From Haliotis asinina (Eukaryota > Mollusca > Gastropoda > Lepetellida > Haliotidae), in contig NC_090280.1 of NCBI RefSeq assembly GCF_037392515.1, forward strand, positions 26,293,118 through 26,357,117: a stretch of 64,000 nucleotides of DNA, given 5' to 3'. The position numbers and the translations under genes are program-made. Below the pieces are notes generated by a model. That model worked only from the letters and a program-made list of their open reading frames with translations. It was not told the DNA's origin and did no database searches. Each line of letters opens with the position of its first letter. Positions within the stretch are counted from its first letter, which is position 1. This document shows, in pieces, positions 1-11,890 of this stretch.

Positions 1-329
1 CCAGCTCAATAGTGTCACAGTATTTCATATGTATGCAAAATTACCCCCTTTAATGGTCAGCTTGTAACACGATAAAACTGTGCTGAACTTTTTTCTCTGT
101 GTATATGTCTGTTTTATCCAAGCTAATTTTCATTTCAGTTTTATCACAAAATTCTCCAAGAAGATCGATTTTCTTGTGTAGTTGCAGAGTAGTATCTGCT
201 ATCATTGGTACGTCGTCGTCGGGTAATAGTAGTGAACATACATTTTAAAACTGAATTTAATGCATGCAATGCACACTATCAATCGATTGCAACACTGCAC
301 TGTGGGCCTGAGGCCTTATACTGTAATAA
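1..329. other. AT-rich flank, no gene seen
   Basis: No coding frame, splice pair or repeat that I can recognise. The short open frame starting near 205 is low-complexity and runs into the minisatellite, so it is not called. Confidence 0.5.
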
Positions 330-965
330 ATCTATCGGTCTGTGTGACAAGAACAGTGCGGTGTGGAACAAGGGCAGTGCAGTGTGTGACAAGGGAAGTA
401 CAGTGTATCAGTGTGTGACAGAGACAGTTTAGTGTGTGACAAGGACAGTAGGCGTTACAAGCCCAGTGCAATGTGTGACAAGGACAGTGTAGTGTGTAAA
501 AAGTACAGTACAGAGTGACAAGGATAGTATGTGTGACAAGTGCAGTGCAGTGTGTGACAAAGCCGATGCAGTGTGAGACAAGGACAGCACAGTGTGTAAT
601 AAGACCAGTGCAGTGTGAGAGGACAGTGTAATGTGTGACAAGGACAATACAGTCAGTGACAAGGGCGGTGCAGTGTGTGACAAGGACAATACGTGTGACA
701 AAATCAATGCATTATGTGACAAGTGTGTGTGAGAAGGACACTGCAGTGACAAGGAAAATTCAATGTATGACATGGACAGTGCAATGTGACAAGGACAGTG
801 CAGTGTGTGACATGGACAGTGCAGTGTGTGACATGGACAGTGCAGTGTGTGACAAGGACAGTGCAATGTGTGACATGGACAGTGCAATGTGTGACAAGGA
901 CAGTGGAAGTGTCAAAAGGACAGTATGTGTGACATGAACAAAGTGATGTGACAAGTGCAGTGTGT
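330..965. repeat. Degenerate minisatellite, GTGTGACAAGGACAGTGCA-type units
   Basis: About thirty imperfect units of roughly 19-21 bp, built on the theme GTGTGACAAGGACAGTGCA, fill this stretch. Units vary by small indels (ACAAGGACAGT, ACATGGACAGT, ACAAGTGCAGT). The most regular block is near 780-900. Open frames on both strands here are Cys/His/Ser-rich by-products of the repeat and not genes. Confidence 0.85.
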
Positions 966-1202
966 GACAGTTGGGAAACAGACAGCACCTGGAAACAATT
1001 GTTTTTGCAATCAAGATTACGAGCAGTTGACTTAATGAATTTCTGTCAGTCTCCAGAATGTTTTCAGAATGCTTTCATACAGTTGACCAAAGTACCACAT
1101 CAAAATACAAACGTTGCTAAACTCAGGTTACCTCCTGCATTCACTTTATGATCAATGGCTGCAGAACAGTTGTTCTGACAGAAACCTACCAATAATATGG
1201 AT

Positions 1203-1410
1203 GAATGAGTTTAGTTGTTTTTAACAATATTCCAGCAATATCACAGCAGGGTACACCAGATATGGGCTTCACACTGCACTCATGTATTTTAAGCGACTTG
1301 AAATGAAGAAAACAGGATTGACATGTACAATTTCACTCACTGTAAAGCACAAAAGTTTTCAACATATCGCAATACAATTTATACGATGTGTCGAATCGAA
1401 CCAGGTCATA
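1203..1410 (-). repeat. tRNA-derived SINE, variant tail
   Basis: The CACT-tail SINE body is recognisable (AATATTCCAGCAATATCAC, then GGGTACACCAGA and GGGCTTCACA). After CATGTATTTT it departs from the usual tRNA-like head into sequence that also follows the copy at 2871-3060, including ATATCGCAATACA. The element reads on the minus strand. Confidence 0.6.
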
Positions 1411-1912
1411 AGCATGACGAGCAAAGAACTAGGTAATGCCAGCACTTGCCCCCGTGACGTTCATCACGTTCATATACCCGAAGGCAACCCAAATCTGTAA
1501 CCATGCTCCCATCTAACAGGAACATTACCACCCTGAAGAGTGGTGAAAACCACAACATTAGATAAACAAAGAAATTAATAATCAGAAATGTCATTATCAG
1601 TGACTATCTCTATGGAAATTGTGCAGTTTCTAAAATCCATGTTCAGGATGTTTTGTTGGTCATTCAAGCTTACATGTCACTACTGATTTTTTTTAGGTTT
1701 TAGTACCTTTTTCTCAAAGTTACTTCTCCTTTATTTATTCAGAATAATTCAATATCCACTTAACGACATTCATGTTTTGGCTATCAACGGTTGATGTTTC
1801 CATATAGAAGGGTTTTGTCATTAATGTTAGCTGTGATGTTCTGAATACAATCCAACATGTGACTTGTCTCAACAATTAGAATCTAGGATTGAATCTTTGC
1901 ACGAAAGGTATT
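1411..1912. other. Intergenic, nothing recognised
   Basis: AT-rich sequence with no coding signal, repeat or RNA gene that I can see. Confidence 0.4.
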
Positions 1913-2083
1913 TGAGTGAGTGAGTGAGTTGGGTTTTACGCCGCTTTCAGCAATATTCCAGCAATATCACGGCGGGGTACACCAGAAAATGGGGCTCACA
2001 CATTGTATCCATGTGGGGAATCAAACCCGGGTTTTCGACGTGATGAGTGAACGCTTTAACCACTAGGCTACCCCACCGCCCCT
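1913..2083 (-). repeat. tRNA-derived SINE, near full length
   Basis: Best copy in the window. On the minus strand it reads GGGGCGGTGGGGTAGCCTAG, then an A-box-like TAGCCTAGTGG, a B-box-like GGTTTGATTCC, a body with GTGATATTGCTGGAATATTG, and a CACT-repeat tail (seen here as GTGAGTGAGTGAG). The two pol III boxes and their spacing mark it as tRNA-derived. It serves as the reference for the other copies listed. Confidence 0.9.
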
Positions 2084-2870
2084 CGAAAGGTATTCAAAGG
2101 ATGGAGAGACAGATGATGTTGTCTCTACACCCAGATGTCAAATGGCAAATGGCTGATTGAACATGTTGACAATCAACTGATAAAAGGTGCATCGAACTAG
2201 CTGTGACATGATCATGCAATGTATTAGTATTCACTTGATCAAGTCAAGCTGAACAAGCTGTACTGCACTGACCCCCTTGCAAAACATACTGGTAACAACA
2301 ATTTGAATCTATGATCATTTGTTAAACTGTTATCCTGTGTTGAATAAAATTCTGAGACTTAAATTTTCAACTGTCAAGGTCAAATTATGCATTCTTAATT
2401 TCACTTTATTTGACTTACGCTTTTGTTTACAATGAAATTCATCGGTACGTTTTCCCTGTAAACAGACTTCAGATAACAATAAATTTGAGAATTTCTTTAA
2501 AGCCTGCAATGACTCATTGATCATGTGGACTGATGGATGAAACAATGCATGTAACTGCTCTGAAAGACAGAACCAAACACTTGCAACGTCACAGTTGTGT
2601 TGTGGGTACACAGAGCACTGTGCCTCAAGTTAAATGACCTCAGCAGGTAAATCATTAGGCCTGCACAGTACATCTTTTGTATGATACATATCGTAATATT
2701 TTCTTCACTGAAAAACATACGTTAACATTCACAGCAGGTGTTTCCCTTTGTTATTTCTTGAATAGAATACAAACTATAAATTGCAAATGCATAAAAAGGA
2801 AAATACTATACCTGGCTATGCATCCTAATTTTGAGACTGCTGTTATCAGAACTACAACAAGCATTATATA
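2084..2870. other. Intergenic, downstream of the L41 gene
   Basis: No gene recognised. This lies 3' of the minus-strand L41 gene and could hold its untranslated region, but I cannot place the polyadenylation site. Confidence 0.35.
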
Positions 2871-3060
2871 AGTGAGTGAGTGAGTAGGGCAATATTCCAC
2901 GGAGGCTGACACCAGAAATTGGCTCACATATTGTACCCATGTATTTTGAGGGACTTATAATGTAGACAACAGGATTGAAATTTACTATCAATGTCACTCG
3001 CTGTCACTAAAGTTTCCAATATATCGCAATACATACTGCAACACAATTTCTTTGGCAATA
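2871..3060 (-). repeat. tRNA-derived SINE, variant tail
   Basis: Begins with the GTGAGTGAGTGAG tail and contains AATATTCC and GACACCAGAAATTGGCTCAC. It then carries the same non-canonical extension as the copy at 1203-1410 (CATGTATTTTGAGGGACTT ... ATATCGCAATACA). The two form a small subfamily. Confidence 0.65.
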
Positions 3061-3366
3061 CACTGACCCGTTAGTCATGCAATCAAAATGTGTCAGAGCT
3101 ACAGAACAGGATAGTATTCCAGGAAAACCTGTCCATAAACATGAAATATTTCATGGACAAAAACTTTTATCTATAAATATTTTCAGTCTTGCACATTGTT
3201 CATGAGTTTGTCAATCATTATGTTCACACAGTTCATGAACACCTCACACAAAAGCTGTTTCTTCTGAATATCTTCATTTGTGTGTCAGTTCTTTTTGCAT
3301 CCTTGACAAACTATCTGTACATCCATACTACACATATTCACACACAGGCTCATCACACAGTTCACA

Positions 3367-6300
3367 TCATGACTTGTCATGTTTGGAGTCTGATTGTTTG
3401 GTGTTCACAGTTATATCCCCTTTGCTGAACTTGTCTGCAATGTCATTTGCATAGCAAGCATGGAACAGGTCCTTAGCTGTGAACTTGGTCTGTGTGATGT
3501 CAGTAACCTTGTATGACACATAGGGCTTCAACTGGAAGGGAAAAGATGTCTGATGTAACAAAATATTGATAACATTATAGACATGTGACAACAGCATGTG
3601 TCATTGCTTGTTTAGAGATTTTGGTGTCAGTCTGTGATCAGTGTCTCACTGGTAACAAGATAATTCAGGTTAATAGTATGAGGAATAAATCATTTGGTAG
3701 CCAGGGAGTGTTAGTCCAGGCGTGGTTGATGTGGTAACAGTGGCAGCATGTAACAAGTTGGCAAGAGACAAGTGCCAGTGAGCCTTATTGGTAGTATGTA
3801 CAAGGATGAAGTGGGCAGCAATGATAATGAATTATCCCAATATTAATAAGTGTGATGAGATAGTAGCTGTTCCGTTTCTGTGATTTCACCCCCTTACGAC
3901 AGATAAGAACTTTCGTGTTTTCAATGATGATAGTTTCTTAAACTACCTTTTTGGTGGAGTCCGGCAGATGTTCAAATAAAAGAAAGCTGTTGGGTATTAG
4001 TAAATGATATGTGCTATTATATTTATGTGGCAATTTTACACAATGATAAAATTTGCAATTCATTGGTCCGTTTCTGACTGAAACAGACTGTAAGTGCAAT
4101 GACAGTGTGTGTATAGATGTATAGGCAAAGATGACACTTTAACACATAGTAGACACCTGAAAAAAAATCTTCTTCTTCTACTTCTTCTTCTATGTAGTGA
4201 AACAACTAACTTGATTGTTGAACAACTTCATCCTCGCCATTGATTTTTTTGTAGCATGTTCTTGAGCATGATTGCATGAATGAAGTTTTCAAATGCAAGA
4301 ACCAACTTTGACAGGTAGAGACAAACGGGTAAAACTGTACTTATTAGGGCTTTGGGAGACCCTAAAATGAGTTTGAAACAACCAGGATTTCGACACATCT
4401 CGTTTGAGATAGCAGGGTAAAAATAATGATAAATATATCGAAATCAGCAGGGACCAAAAGATAAGGTGAACACAACCAAGACTTCAACTGTAGCTCTTTG
4501 ATGTTTGAAAAAATCTGTGAGCATAAGTATGCTGCTGGTAAAGCTAAAACCATGGTTGAGCTGAACCAGGATTTCAAAGTGGTTTCCTTTCTGCCTGAAT
4601 TGTGAATGATCATGATAATGAAGGTCTATTTTAGTGAAACTCATGAAAATGGGTGATGACAGGGAAATATAATAAAGGCTGAAAGTGCCAGCATCCTGGT
4701 CACTTTGCAAACAATTATAGTCTGGAATGAGTTTAATTCTAAAAACTTCACCTTGAAGTCAGTCAAATCTGGTACAACAAACTCCGGGATCATCTCAGGC
4801 ACATTCCTGTATCTCCCTAACTGGGGGTCATGGAACCCTGTAGGTGGTACGACTGCAAAGAGAAAAGAAAACTCTTTGATGTAGAAAACCTGTATATATG
4901 ATGCAGTGTAAAGTGAAAATATGCATGAAAACAAACACTGTGCCGCTTCTGACACAGTAAAATCACTAATCAAAACCACACAATTCCATGCTATAATGGG
5001 TAATTAATGTAACTAAATTAAATATTTTTCACTCAAATTTCAGACTACTGCATCAGAATTCATCTCAAAAATCACCAGTAAATGATGGGGGCATGAGCAC
5101 AACTGACAGCCACTTCTGGCTTGGAATAAGAGTAAAATAAATATGGTAATCTTCATATAATACTAAGCAAAGCAAAAACAATTTAAGTGGTAAACAGTAT
5201 TGTCTGTGACGTTTATTGGAAATTTAGTGTCTTTGCTGACAAAGTCAACTTCTCTTGTATGTTCACACAAAGAGATATGCTGTGTCGTTTTCTTAGCCCT
5301 GAAAAAGGCTTCACGAAATTGAATAATAACTAGATACGCCCAGATGTAAGGAAGTTCCCAATGCTGCTACTGTTGCAGCATGGAAAGCTAAGAAAAAGAG
5401 ATGTTTATTTCATAAGTGTTGAGCCAAAGGCCAGTTAATAAAACTCATGTGAACAGTTAAGCATTGTTGTAACAGTATCAGCATTAGAGTAAACACCTAT
5501 CTTTAGTCAATATGTAATCTCCCTCTTTTGGAACAGTTACCATGGTTAAAGGCGATGTTCCCTTAATCCCAGATTTATGGACACAACACTGCATTTCAAA
5601 TACATCAAAGATGAAAGTAGCATGTATATAACTGAACTTTAATTACTCGAAGTTGAGTGGCACAATTTATACAGGTAAGTTGACTCCAAGCTCATCTGTA
5701 CATCAAACCAAGTTTATGAGGTTAACATTGAGCTTCTGTATCACTCACATTCTTGACTGTTTGAACAAATTTCTTATGACTGACCACTTGGTTCTGGATT
5801 AATAGTTGAATAAATGAGAGTGAAATCTTAGCTTTTGTGTAAACGTTATTGAAAAATTAGCTAACTTGTCTGCATTGCTTGATTTGCCCACTTTCATGTA
5901 AAAACTATTAAAGGGAGATAATTCTTTATCCACAGACTTTGATGCATATACCTGAAAAGAACATTCTCAAGAACCCTGGACATTCAATCCGATGGGAGGA
6001 CACTAGGATACTATCTACCAACAACAAGAACTGGCGCCAAAGGAAACTGCAAGAGGCCATCGAGATCCGGAGACAGAAACCAGCAATCAACCGTGACCAA
6101 GGAGTGTACCTACCAAGTGCCTGGGACTTATTGATAAATTAATCTCATCTATCTGTGTACATTCTATCTATGTAATTCATGTATAGCCAATCTACCCGTG
6201 TACATCCTTATCTACTTGTGTTTGTACATCATCAACCCTCATGTAAACATGCTCATCAACCCTCACGTAATCATGTACATCATCCTTAATCCCCAATCAT

Positions 6301-9300
6301 GTGTTATGTAAACATCCTCCAATCATGCGTAATGTATCACCATTGGCTTCCATCCTTATCCCCAATCTTGTACATCGTCCTTACCCCCTACCTGCGTTAT
6401 GTAAACATATCCCATCATCTGTAATGTATTACCATTGGCTTCCATCATTGTTATCACAACTGTCGGGTTCCAATCAGCGCTTGTTTATACTGGCTTCCAG
6501 CTTTCGTTAATTCATTCCACTTGTTACTTTGTTATTGTTTTACCTGTACATATAAACATAACTCTGTACCCCATTCTCAATCACCTGATGAAGGAGTAAG
6601 CATTAACTCTGAAACGTTGTGTTCTCATATAAAGAAGTTGATATCCATAAAATCTTCATTCTTAGTGTTATGTTGAATGCAACTAATCTCATGTTGAATG
6701 CAACTAATCTCAATTTATTTATGAAACAAAGACCAAGACTAGGTGAATAATCAGCTTAATTCATGATAATACATATAAACACATCACACCACCATCATCG
6801 AGAACAAGCCCAGTGGATATTTTTTACATGTTTTGCACATGCACACAGTGAGTTGAAAAGTGATACCACCAAATTTTGACACACTGCCCACAACACAGCA
6901 ATAATTTATAACCTCAATATCAATTAATTTCTTCTTTGACTAGAGTTTGAGTTTGAGAGGCATTATCATTATTCTAGAAGTTGTGAAAACAAAGGAAAAC
7001 CAAGTTCTATGGATAGTTCCTTAGTGTGTGACATTTTGGTGTTGGTAACTAGCATATGGCACCAAGCATGAGGTACTTGTGAAAATTGTTGCTTTGGTAA
7101 TCATGATAATATCTTTCAGAAGTTCCGGATGTTTGAATGCATTACATGGGAGACAGTGTTTTCGTAGACTGAACCAGTTCGTAGACGCAGTGATTTTGTA
7201 ACCCAGACTGTTTCATAGACGGTGATTTCGTAGACTTGTAAAAATAAGTGAATAATATTATTCTGCAAGCATATTAATTTTGATAAACCACTTGACTTAT
7301 GTATTGTGAAGATTTTTTGGTTTTGTTTACAGGAATACAATGCTATGCTCTCTTTCAGCGATATGAAACTTGGAACAGCTGAAGACATAAACAGTGTGAT
7401 TGAAGAGGGAATGAATATTAGCCTGTAAAAAAATGTCATTTTGTGTTCAGTGGTGCAATAAAAGTGAAGCACTTAGTTGTTGTCAATGTTAATTAGGAAC
7501 TAGTGACTTGTTTTGATTGTGTATTGTTAATTACTTTGGCAGTGACCCACCCACCTTCTCCACTGCTACTTTTGGGCTTGTGTCTGTATAGTTGAATGTT
7601 GATCAATTCTGTGGTCGTGAATGTTAAAGGGGCACTGATGCGGAGCGAATAATGTTTCTCGCCAACGGTCTTATTATGAAACCAAACTGCAAATTGGTCA
7701 GCACCCGCTCCCTCGACCGTGACGGACAAAGGGACTGGGCTCCTGTCCACATTAGCAGAATTTCTTCGCCTAAACAGTCTGGAGGCCGGATGCCCATCAT
7801 ATGCCATTATTTAAAAATATCCTTGGTATTCCTTGTCTGATCATAACAAAATATCCCAGCAGTGTAGTTTTTTTCCGGATGCTTGGATGGTATAGTGACT
7901 GATCCATTTTGATCCTATTTCTGTGTTTTTAACCTCGATATTTAATTATGTTCTGAGAAAATATGATGTCTACAGGCACGTAGCAAGCCATTTGTTTCAG
8001 TCCGAAAGATTGCAAAACTTTATATTTATATAGTTTTGGGTGTTGGTTCAGCTGTGATAGCAAATATCATACGTAAATTTGGTATGGTAGCTACCCTGGT
8101 TTATTATTTATGGTAATAAAAACACAGTTGATTTATTTGAATTCGTAAACTAAAAACGACGACTTTGCCTTTCATAGAGAAATCTGAAAATCTTCTTACG
8201 TAAAAAAACCCAACTTAATACACCTATTTACCCAAGTACACAGCAAATGCCTGTATGTATTCCTTTTGTAACGAAGTTCCGTTGGTATCCTCAAAACAGT
8301 TTCGGCCCATAAGTGTTTTCAGGCTGCATTCGACACAGAGATTACATCTTCCTTGCTGTAACTCGCGTTTGATGGTGTAAACCTACAAGTGTTATTTGCC
8401 ATCATTCTCTGGATGAACAGTTAATGAATTTATAACAGGTATAATTAGTAGTAACACCACTCAGGTTACTCAACAAAGGTTCCCATTTGGCATTTCTGCT
8501 GCCTGGAGTATATACTCAACATCATAAATTAAGGTCTGTAATGGCAAATGTATTGTATGTTATGTAATATGTGCATGTAAGAGAGTTTATCAGCTGAGTT
8601 ACAAAAACAAACATCGATCAAAGGATTAACCGATTAATTACTTTTATCTCCTCTACAGTGGATTTGTCAAAAGGCAGTGTGTGTAGATGTACTAATCTAT
8701 ACTGACTACAACCCGTCATAAAGTGCAAGTGTAAAAACAACATCCTCCCTTCAAAGAATTAATTAACCACTCTTGCGTTGATTGATTGCTCATTATTGGT
8801 TAACTAAATTACTTAGAATGGCGGACATAATACAATTAGTTGCCAGGTGTGCTATCTTGGGTGACCAATGAGAGGTTTATCAGGTTTTCACCAATGTGAG
8901 AGACATGAAACGATGTGTTAGTTTTTCACAAATTAGACTGTTGGAAGACACACGACACAGAGCAGGATTATTTACCAGCTGATGAATGGAATCCGATTTC
9001 TTTTATGTGGATATTGATGTATACTTTCCTGAACAAGGTAGTAGCCTGACATTGTGGCTGCAAAATTAGTCTGTTTTACATTCATTATTTGCATTTTGTT
9101 TTAATTTATTTGTTGTAGCATTCAAAAGAATCTATATGACAGAAAACACACAGTAGATCGCGTATGTGTGTGAAATACGATCCACATTTGCAATCTATAC
9201 AATGCATAAATGTTGCTGTCATGTTAGAAATTTATTATAAGTATAAGCAGACCGTGTGTTCTTTTATTAATTTTCAAAATCACACAAATATGACAATAAA

Positions 9301-10336
9301 CTAATTGAGGTTATGAGACAAAATACAGAGACGTACATTGGCTTCATTATTTTTCCATCCTAATAGTTTTTCACCATTTCTGCCACTGGAAGATGATTAA
9401 CCTTCAAAGTGTTTAATTTGTTTTCATAATATATTTGTAATGAAGTAAAAATGAATTCACCTTAGTTGATCTGTCTATAATTAAACTCTCAATTGCGCAT
9501 ACGGACTGTGCGGTAGAGGTCACGAACCAGTCACGAATTCTGGGATATCATCCGGGTACTCACGGGAGAAAAACAATAACAGAAGTTTACACCAGTCCAC
9601 GGAAATTACTCCGCATCAGTGCCCCTTTAAATAGGAAATAGTGAGTTGTTCTGATTGTGAAATATTGTGTGTATATTCAAGTGTTGTTAATTATTTGTCG
9701 GTGACCAACACTCTCTATATCTTTCTTCCCCACTGCTACTTCTGGGCTTGTTTCCGTAGTTGAATGTTCATCATACTTACCTATTGTGTATTTTGGTTCT
9801 TATTTCGGAAAATTTAGAGATTATTATATTATTTGCATACCGATCATACTTACCTAATATATTGTTTTATTCCACCATATTCAAACACTTTTCGTTTACA
9901 CTAATGTCATAATTAATAATAATACCAAACTAACTTTTACTAACATCATTTACTAACGTCTACGAATCAGTCTGGTCTACGAATTCACTGCCTAGTATCA
10001 GATTAGATTATTATCCATAAAATAGATTACTATTGCTAGTATCCATCGTGGAAGTACAAAACCGATACAGTATACATGTCAGTTCAGAACATGCATGATT
10101 ACCGGATCATTTCCAGCCTCGTGTTTGCATTGAATTTGCATACCGTGTTTTGCAACTGCTTTCTCCATCTCCACGCTTCCGCCCTTAACATAGCGGTTGA
10201 CGTGCTTAGCTGTCACTGGGAAACGTCTGTCAAACGGGACCCGTGTCTTCTTCCCCTGCCGACAAGAAGATGAGCCAAAATAGCGTCGCGACTGGGCCAA
10301 AACTACTGATCTCACACTAAATTCACACAAATTCAT
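3367..10336 (-). CDS. mrpl41: Mitochondrial large-subunit ribosomal protein L41, three exons
   Basis: A structural protein of the mitochondrial 39S ribosomal subunit. Exon 1 runs 10336-10144, exon 2 4852-4752 and exon 3 3531-3367 (TGA at 3369-3367). Junctions are GT/AG: exon 1 ends one base into a codon, exon 2 supplies the other two and ends on a whole codon, so 459 bases give about 152 residues (human protein 137). The start is the first ATG at 10336. The N-terminus (SVVLAQSRRYFGSSSCRQGK) is basic and acid-free, as in a mitochondrial targeting peptide. The family core is split across the second junction: [17 protein letters not shown] then LKPYVSYK, matching the well-known [20 protein letters not shown] of animal L41. 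TAKDLF follows. The C-terminus (NTKQSDSKHDKS) is Lys/Ser-rich and diverges from vertebrates. Exon 1 is supported by splice phase and targeting character more than by similarity. Confidence 0.85.
3532..4751 (-). other. L41 intron 2
   Basis: 1.2 kb between the donor AAG|GTGAAG (at 4752/4751) and the acceptor CTTCCAG (at 3532). Apart from a pyrimidine-rich TTCTTCTTCTAC run near 4165-4192 I see nothing in it. Confidence 0.75.
5930..6665 (+). mobile_element. Penelope-like retroelement, 3' terminal fragment
   Basis: The frame from 5942 to 6142 encodes the end of a GIY-YIG endonuclease of Penelope-like elements: HSIRWEDTRIL, NWRQRKLQEAIEI, then PAINRDQG and LPSAWD, the usual order before the stop. 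A roughly 400-bp untranslated tail follows, in which a unit of about 92 bp containing CCATTGGCTTCCATC is present twice (near 6340 and 6430). It ends with a hammerhead-like core and AAAGAAGTTGATATCCATAA. The reverse transcriptase is absent, so this is a 5'-truncated copy. Confidence 0.75.
6560..6625 (+). ncRNA. Candidate hammerhead ribozyme motif at the Penelope-like end
   Basis: CTGATGA at about 6586 is followed by GGAGT, a loop, then ACTCT and GAAAC. This is the order of a hammerhead core (CUGAUGA, stem II, GAAA), with stem II of five pairs including one G-U. Penelope-like elements are known to carry hammerhead motifs in this position. I could not settle stems I and III by eye, so activity is not claimed. 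Confidence 0.45.
7500..7608 (+). repeat. Left arm of a direct repeat flanking the MITE
   Basis: GTGACTTGTTTTGATTGTG through CCACTGCTACTTTTGGGCTT and GTTGAATGTTGATCA. It corresponds, in the same orientation, to about 9641-9772 on the other side of the MITE. The copies differ by substitutions and an insertion of about 20 bp, so the duplication is not recent. Confidence 0.6.
7628..9626. mobile_element. Non-autonomous DNA transposon (MITE-like), TTAA target site
   Basis: 18-bp perfect terminal inverted repeats, AGGGGCACTGATGCGGAG at 7628-7645 and its complement at 9609-9626, each bordered outside by TTAA (7624-7627, 9627-9630). The TTAA duplication suggests piggyBac-type mobilisation, but the termini alone do not prove the superfamily. 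The 2.0-kb interior is AT-rich and non-coding. A second, truncated copy lies at 14318-15311. Confidence 0.8.
9641..9772 (+). repeat. Right arm of the direct repeat flanking the MITE
   Basis: Same orientation as 7500-7608 (GTGAGTTGTTCTGATTGTG, CCACTGCTACTTCTGGGCTT, GTTGAATGTTCATCA). It lies just outside the right TTAA. Confidence 0.6.
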
Positions 10337-11328
10337 CGTGATGTTCACGACAGGAAGTCAGCATATGGTGGCCACCTAGTGGGTAACATCAAAATTTAGG
10401 ATTGTGAGGCTTGCTTCTAGAATTGCCAGGATTGTGAACTAAAACGAATAGAAACGATTTCTTTTCCAACAATTGAGCGAAACAATTTTAGGTACGAATA
10501 CCGAATAAACAGAGAACCAAAGATTATACAAATTCTCGTTTCTTTTTCACTTTTAAAATACTGACAGATAACTTTCATTAGCTTTGTTTGTGATATAACA
10601 TCAGTTACAACAAAACTAGTAAAATCTACTATTAATGAACTTTTAGGAGACAGGATTTTGTTGATGAGAGCTATGTCTTTATCTTTGTGTAAGTTGACAA
10701 TAATATTTTACACACAGCGGTGTTGACAAACCAAACTAAGATGTATGCACATTATACGAGAATCGAACCTAAGACCACATTTATCGAGCAAGCTTACAAA
10801 AACGCCATCACCATATGGCTGATATATTGCCGATGTGACATGAAATTTTAATTCTCTAACTATGAAAGCGTAGTGCTTTACTTCTAAAGTAACTGTTAGA
10901 GTTAGCTAACAAATTGTATATTTTTCATCATTGTGGAAAGGCAAATACAATTCATAGGCTCCTCAGTCGCCGCTTTGTTTGCTTACATAACTTGAGGTTA
11001 TATTCTACTCAGAGTAGAACACATCATGTGATTAGAAATGTGTGTATATCTAAGATAAACTTCTCTCTTAACAGGCCAGTTTCCACCAAACGTTTAAACC
11101 TGAAATATCTCCCACGGCAGGAATGTGTACAATCAATTTCTGTCTATACGGGTCCCGGCCTCTGTGCGATGGTTGTTATTTTTCGGGAAATCGAGGTCAC
11201 GGTCCAACGCTAGCTCGAACCAGGGATAAGCTGTATATAGTCTTCCTGCTGGAACTGACGATTCGAACATGCTCGCTTGTGTGACGAACTGATGACTGAG
11301 TACTTAGCACAAGGTTTTATACAACATT
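10337..11328. other. Upstream region of L41, no gene recognised
   Basis: The minus-strand L41 promoter should lie at the left of this stretch. No TATA-like box stands out near 10340-10400. A 99-residue plus-strand open frame at 10914-11213 has no recognisable family or splice support and is not called. Confidence 0.35.
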
Positions 11329-11430
11329 AAGCAATATTCCAGCAATATCACGGCGTGGGGACACCAGGAATGGGCTTCACATTGTAGCCATGAGTGGAAT
11401 CGAACCGGTAGGACGAGCAAACCCTTCAAG
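11329..11430 (-). repeat. tRNA-derived SINE, 5'-degraded
   Basis: AGCAATATTCCAGCAATATC, GGGACACCAGGAATGGGCTT and GAATCGAACC (complement of the B box) identify it. The tail and the A-box end are lost. Confidence 0.65.
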
Positions 11431-11509
11431 TGTGTTATCTCACCAACCGATGGCGAACTGATGGTTTGATACACATGTATAGTTATTTGTCTTTGTCATC
11501 ACCAAAGCG

Positions 11510-11628
11510 TCTTGAATTGGGTTTTACGCCACTTTTAGCAATATCCGGCCAATACCACGACGGGGAACACCGAAAATGGGGTTCACATATTTGTACCCAT
11601 CTAAGGAATCGAGCCCGAGTCGAACCGT
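11510..11628 (-). repeat. tRNA-derived SINE, partial
   Basis: TTGGGTTTTACGCCACTTTT, AGCAATATCCGGCCAATACC and GAATCGAGCC match the SINE body and B-box region on the minus strand. Confidence 0.65.
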
Positions 11629-11890
11629 TGTATACATGAGGTACGTGTAATTGTCGAACTATATAGTGTGACGTGCTGACGTGCTAGCGTTCTGACGCTG
11701 GGGTCATTTCATTGTGCACTTAGTTTGTATTTTGTGAGAAGAAATTAACTTGAATTGGTAATACACTACGGAAATTGGCAAAAGCACCTAAGAATAATGT
11801 ACAGTTCAAAACGTAAATATAAATGACAATTTAAGGTCCTGTGGATGAGCAACGTCAATGTTACACTTCAATCCTCCTACTTCTTCAAAG

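Larger units (their letters stand above)
4853..10143 (-). other. L41 intron 1, loaded with mobile elements
   Basis: 5.3 kb between the donor CACG|GTATGC (10144/10143) and the acceptor CTCTTTGCAG (4853). It contains the Penelope-like 3' end (5930-6665) and the MITE (7628-9626) with its flanking direct repeats. The remainder (4853-5930 and 6665-7495) shows no gene. Near 7155-7235 a short motif with TCGTAGAC recurs several times. Confidence 0.7.

Noticed and set aside
429-1014. Minus-strand Cys/His/Leu-rich open frames
   Set aside because: They are translations of the minisatellite in several frames, with no start context, splice sites or family match.
7493-7840. Open frames across the left end of the MITE
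   Set aside because: They cross the terminal inverted repeat and differ in the second MITE copy, so no conserved protein.
10914-11213. 99-residue plus-strand frame
   Set aside because: No family resemblance, no splice or codon support, and SINE debris nearby.
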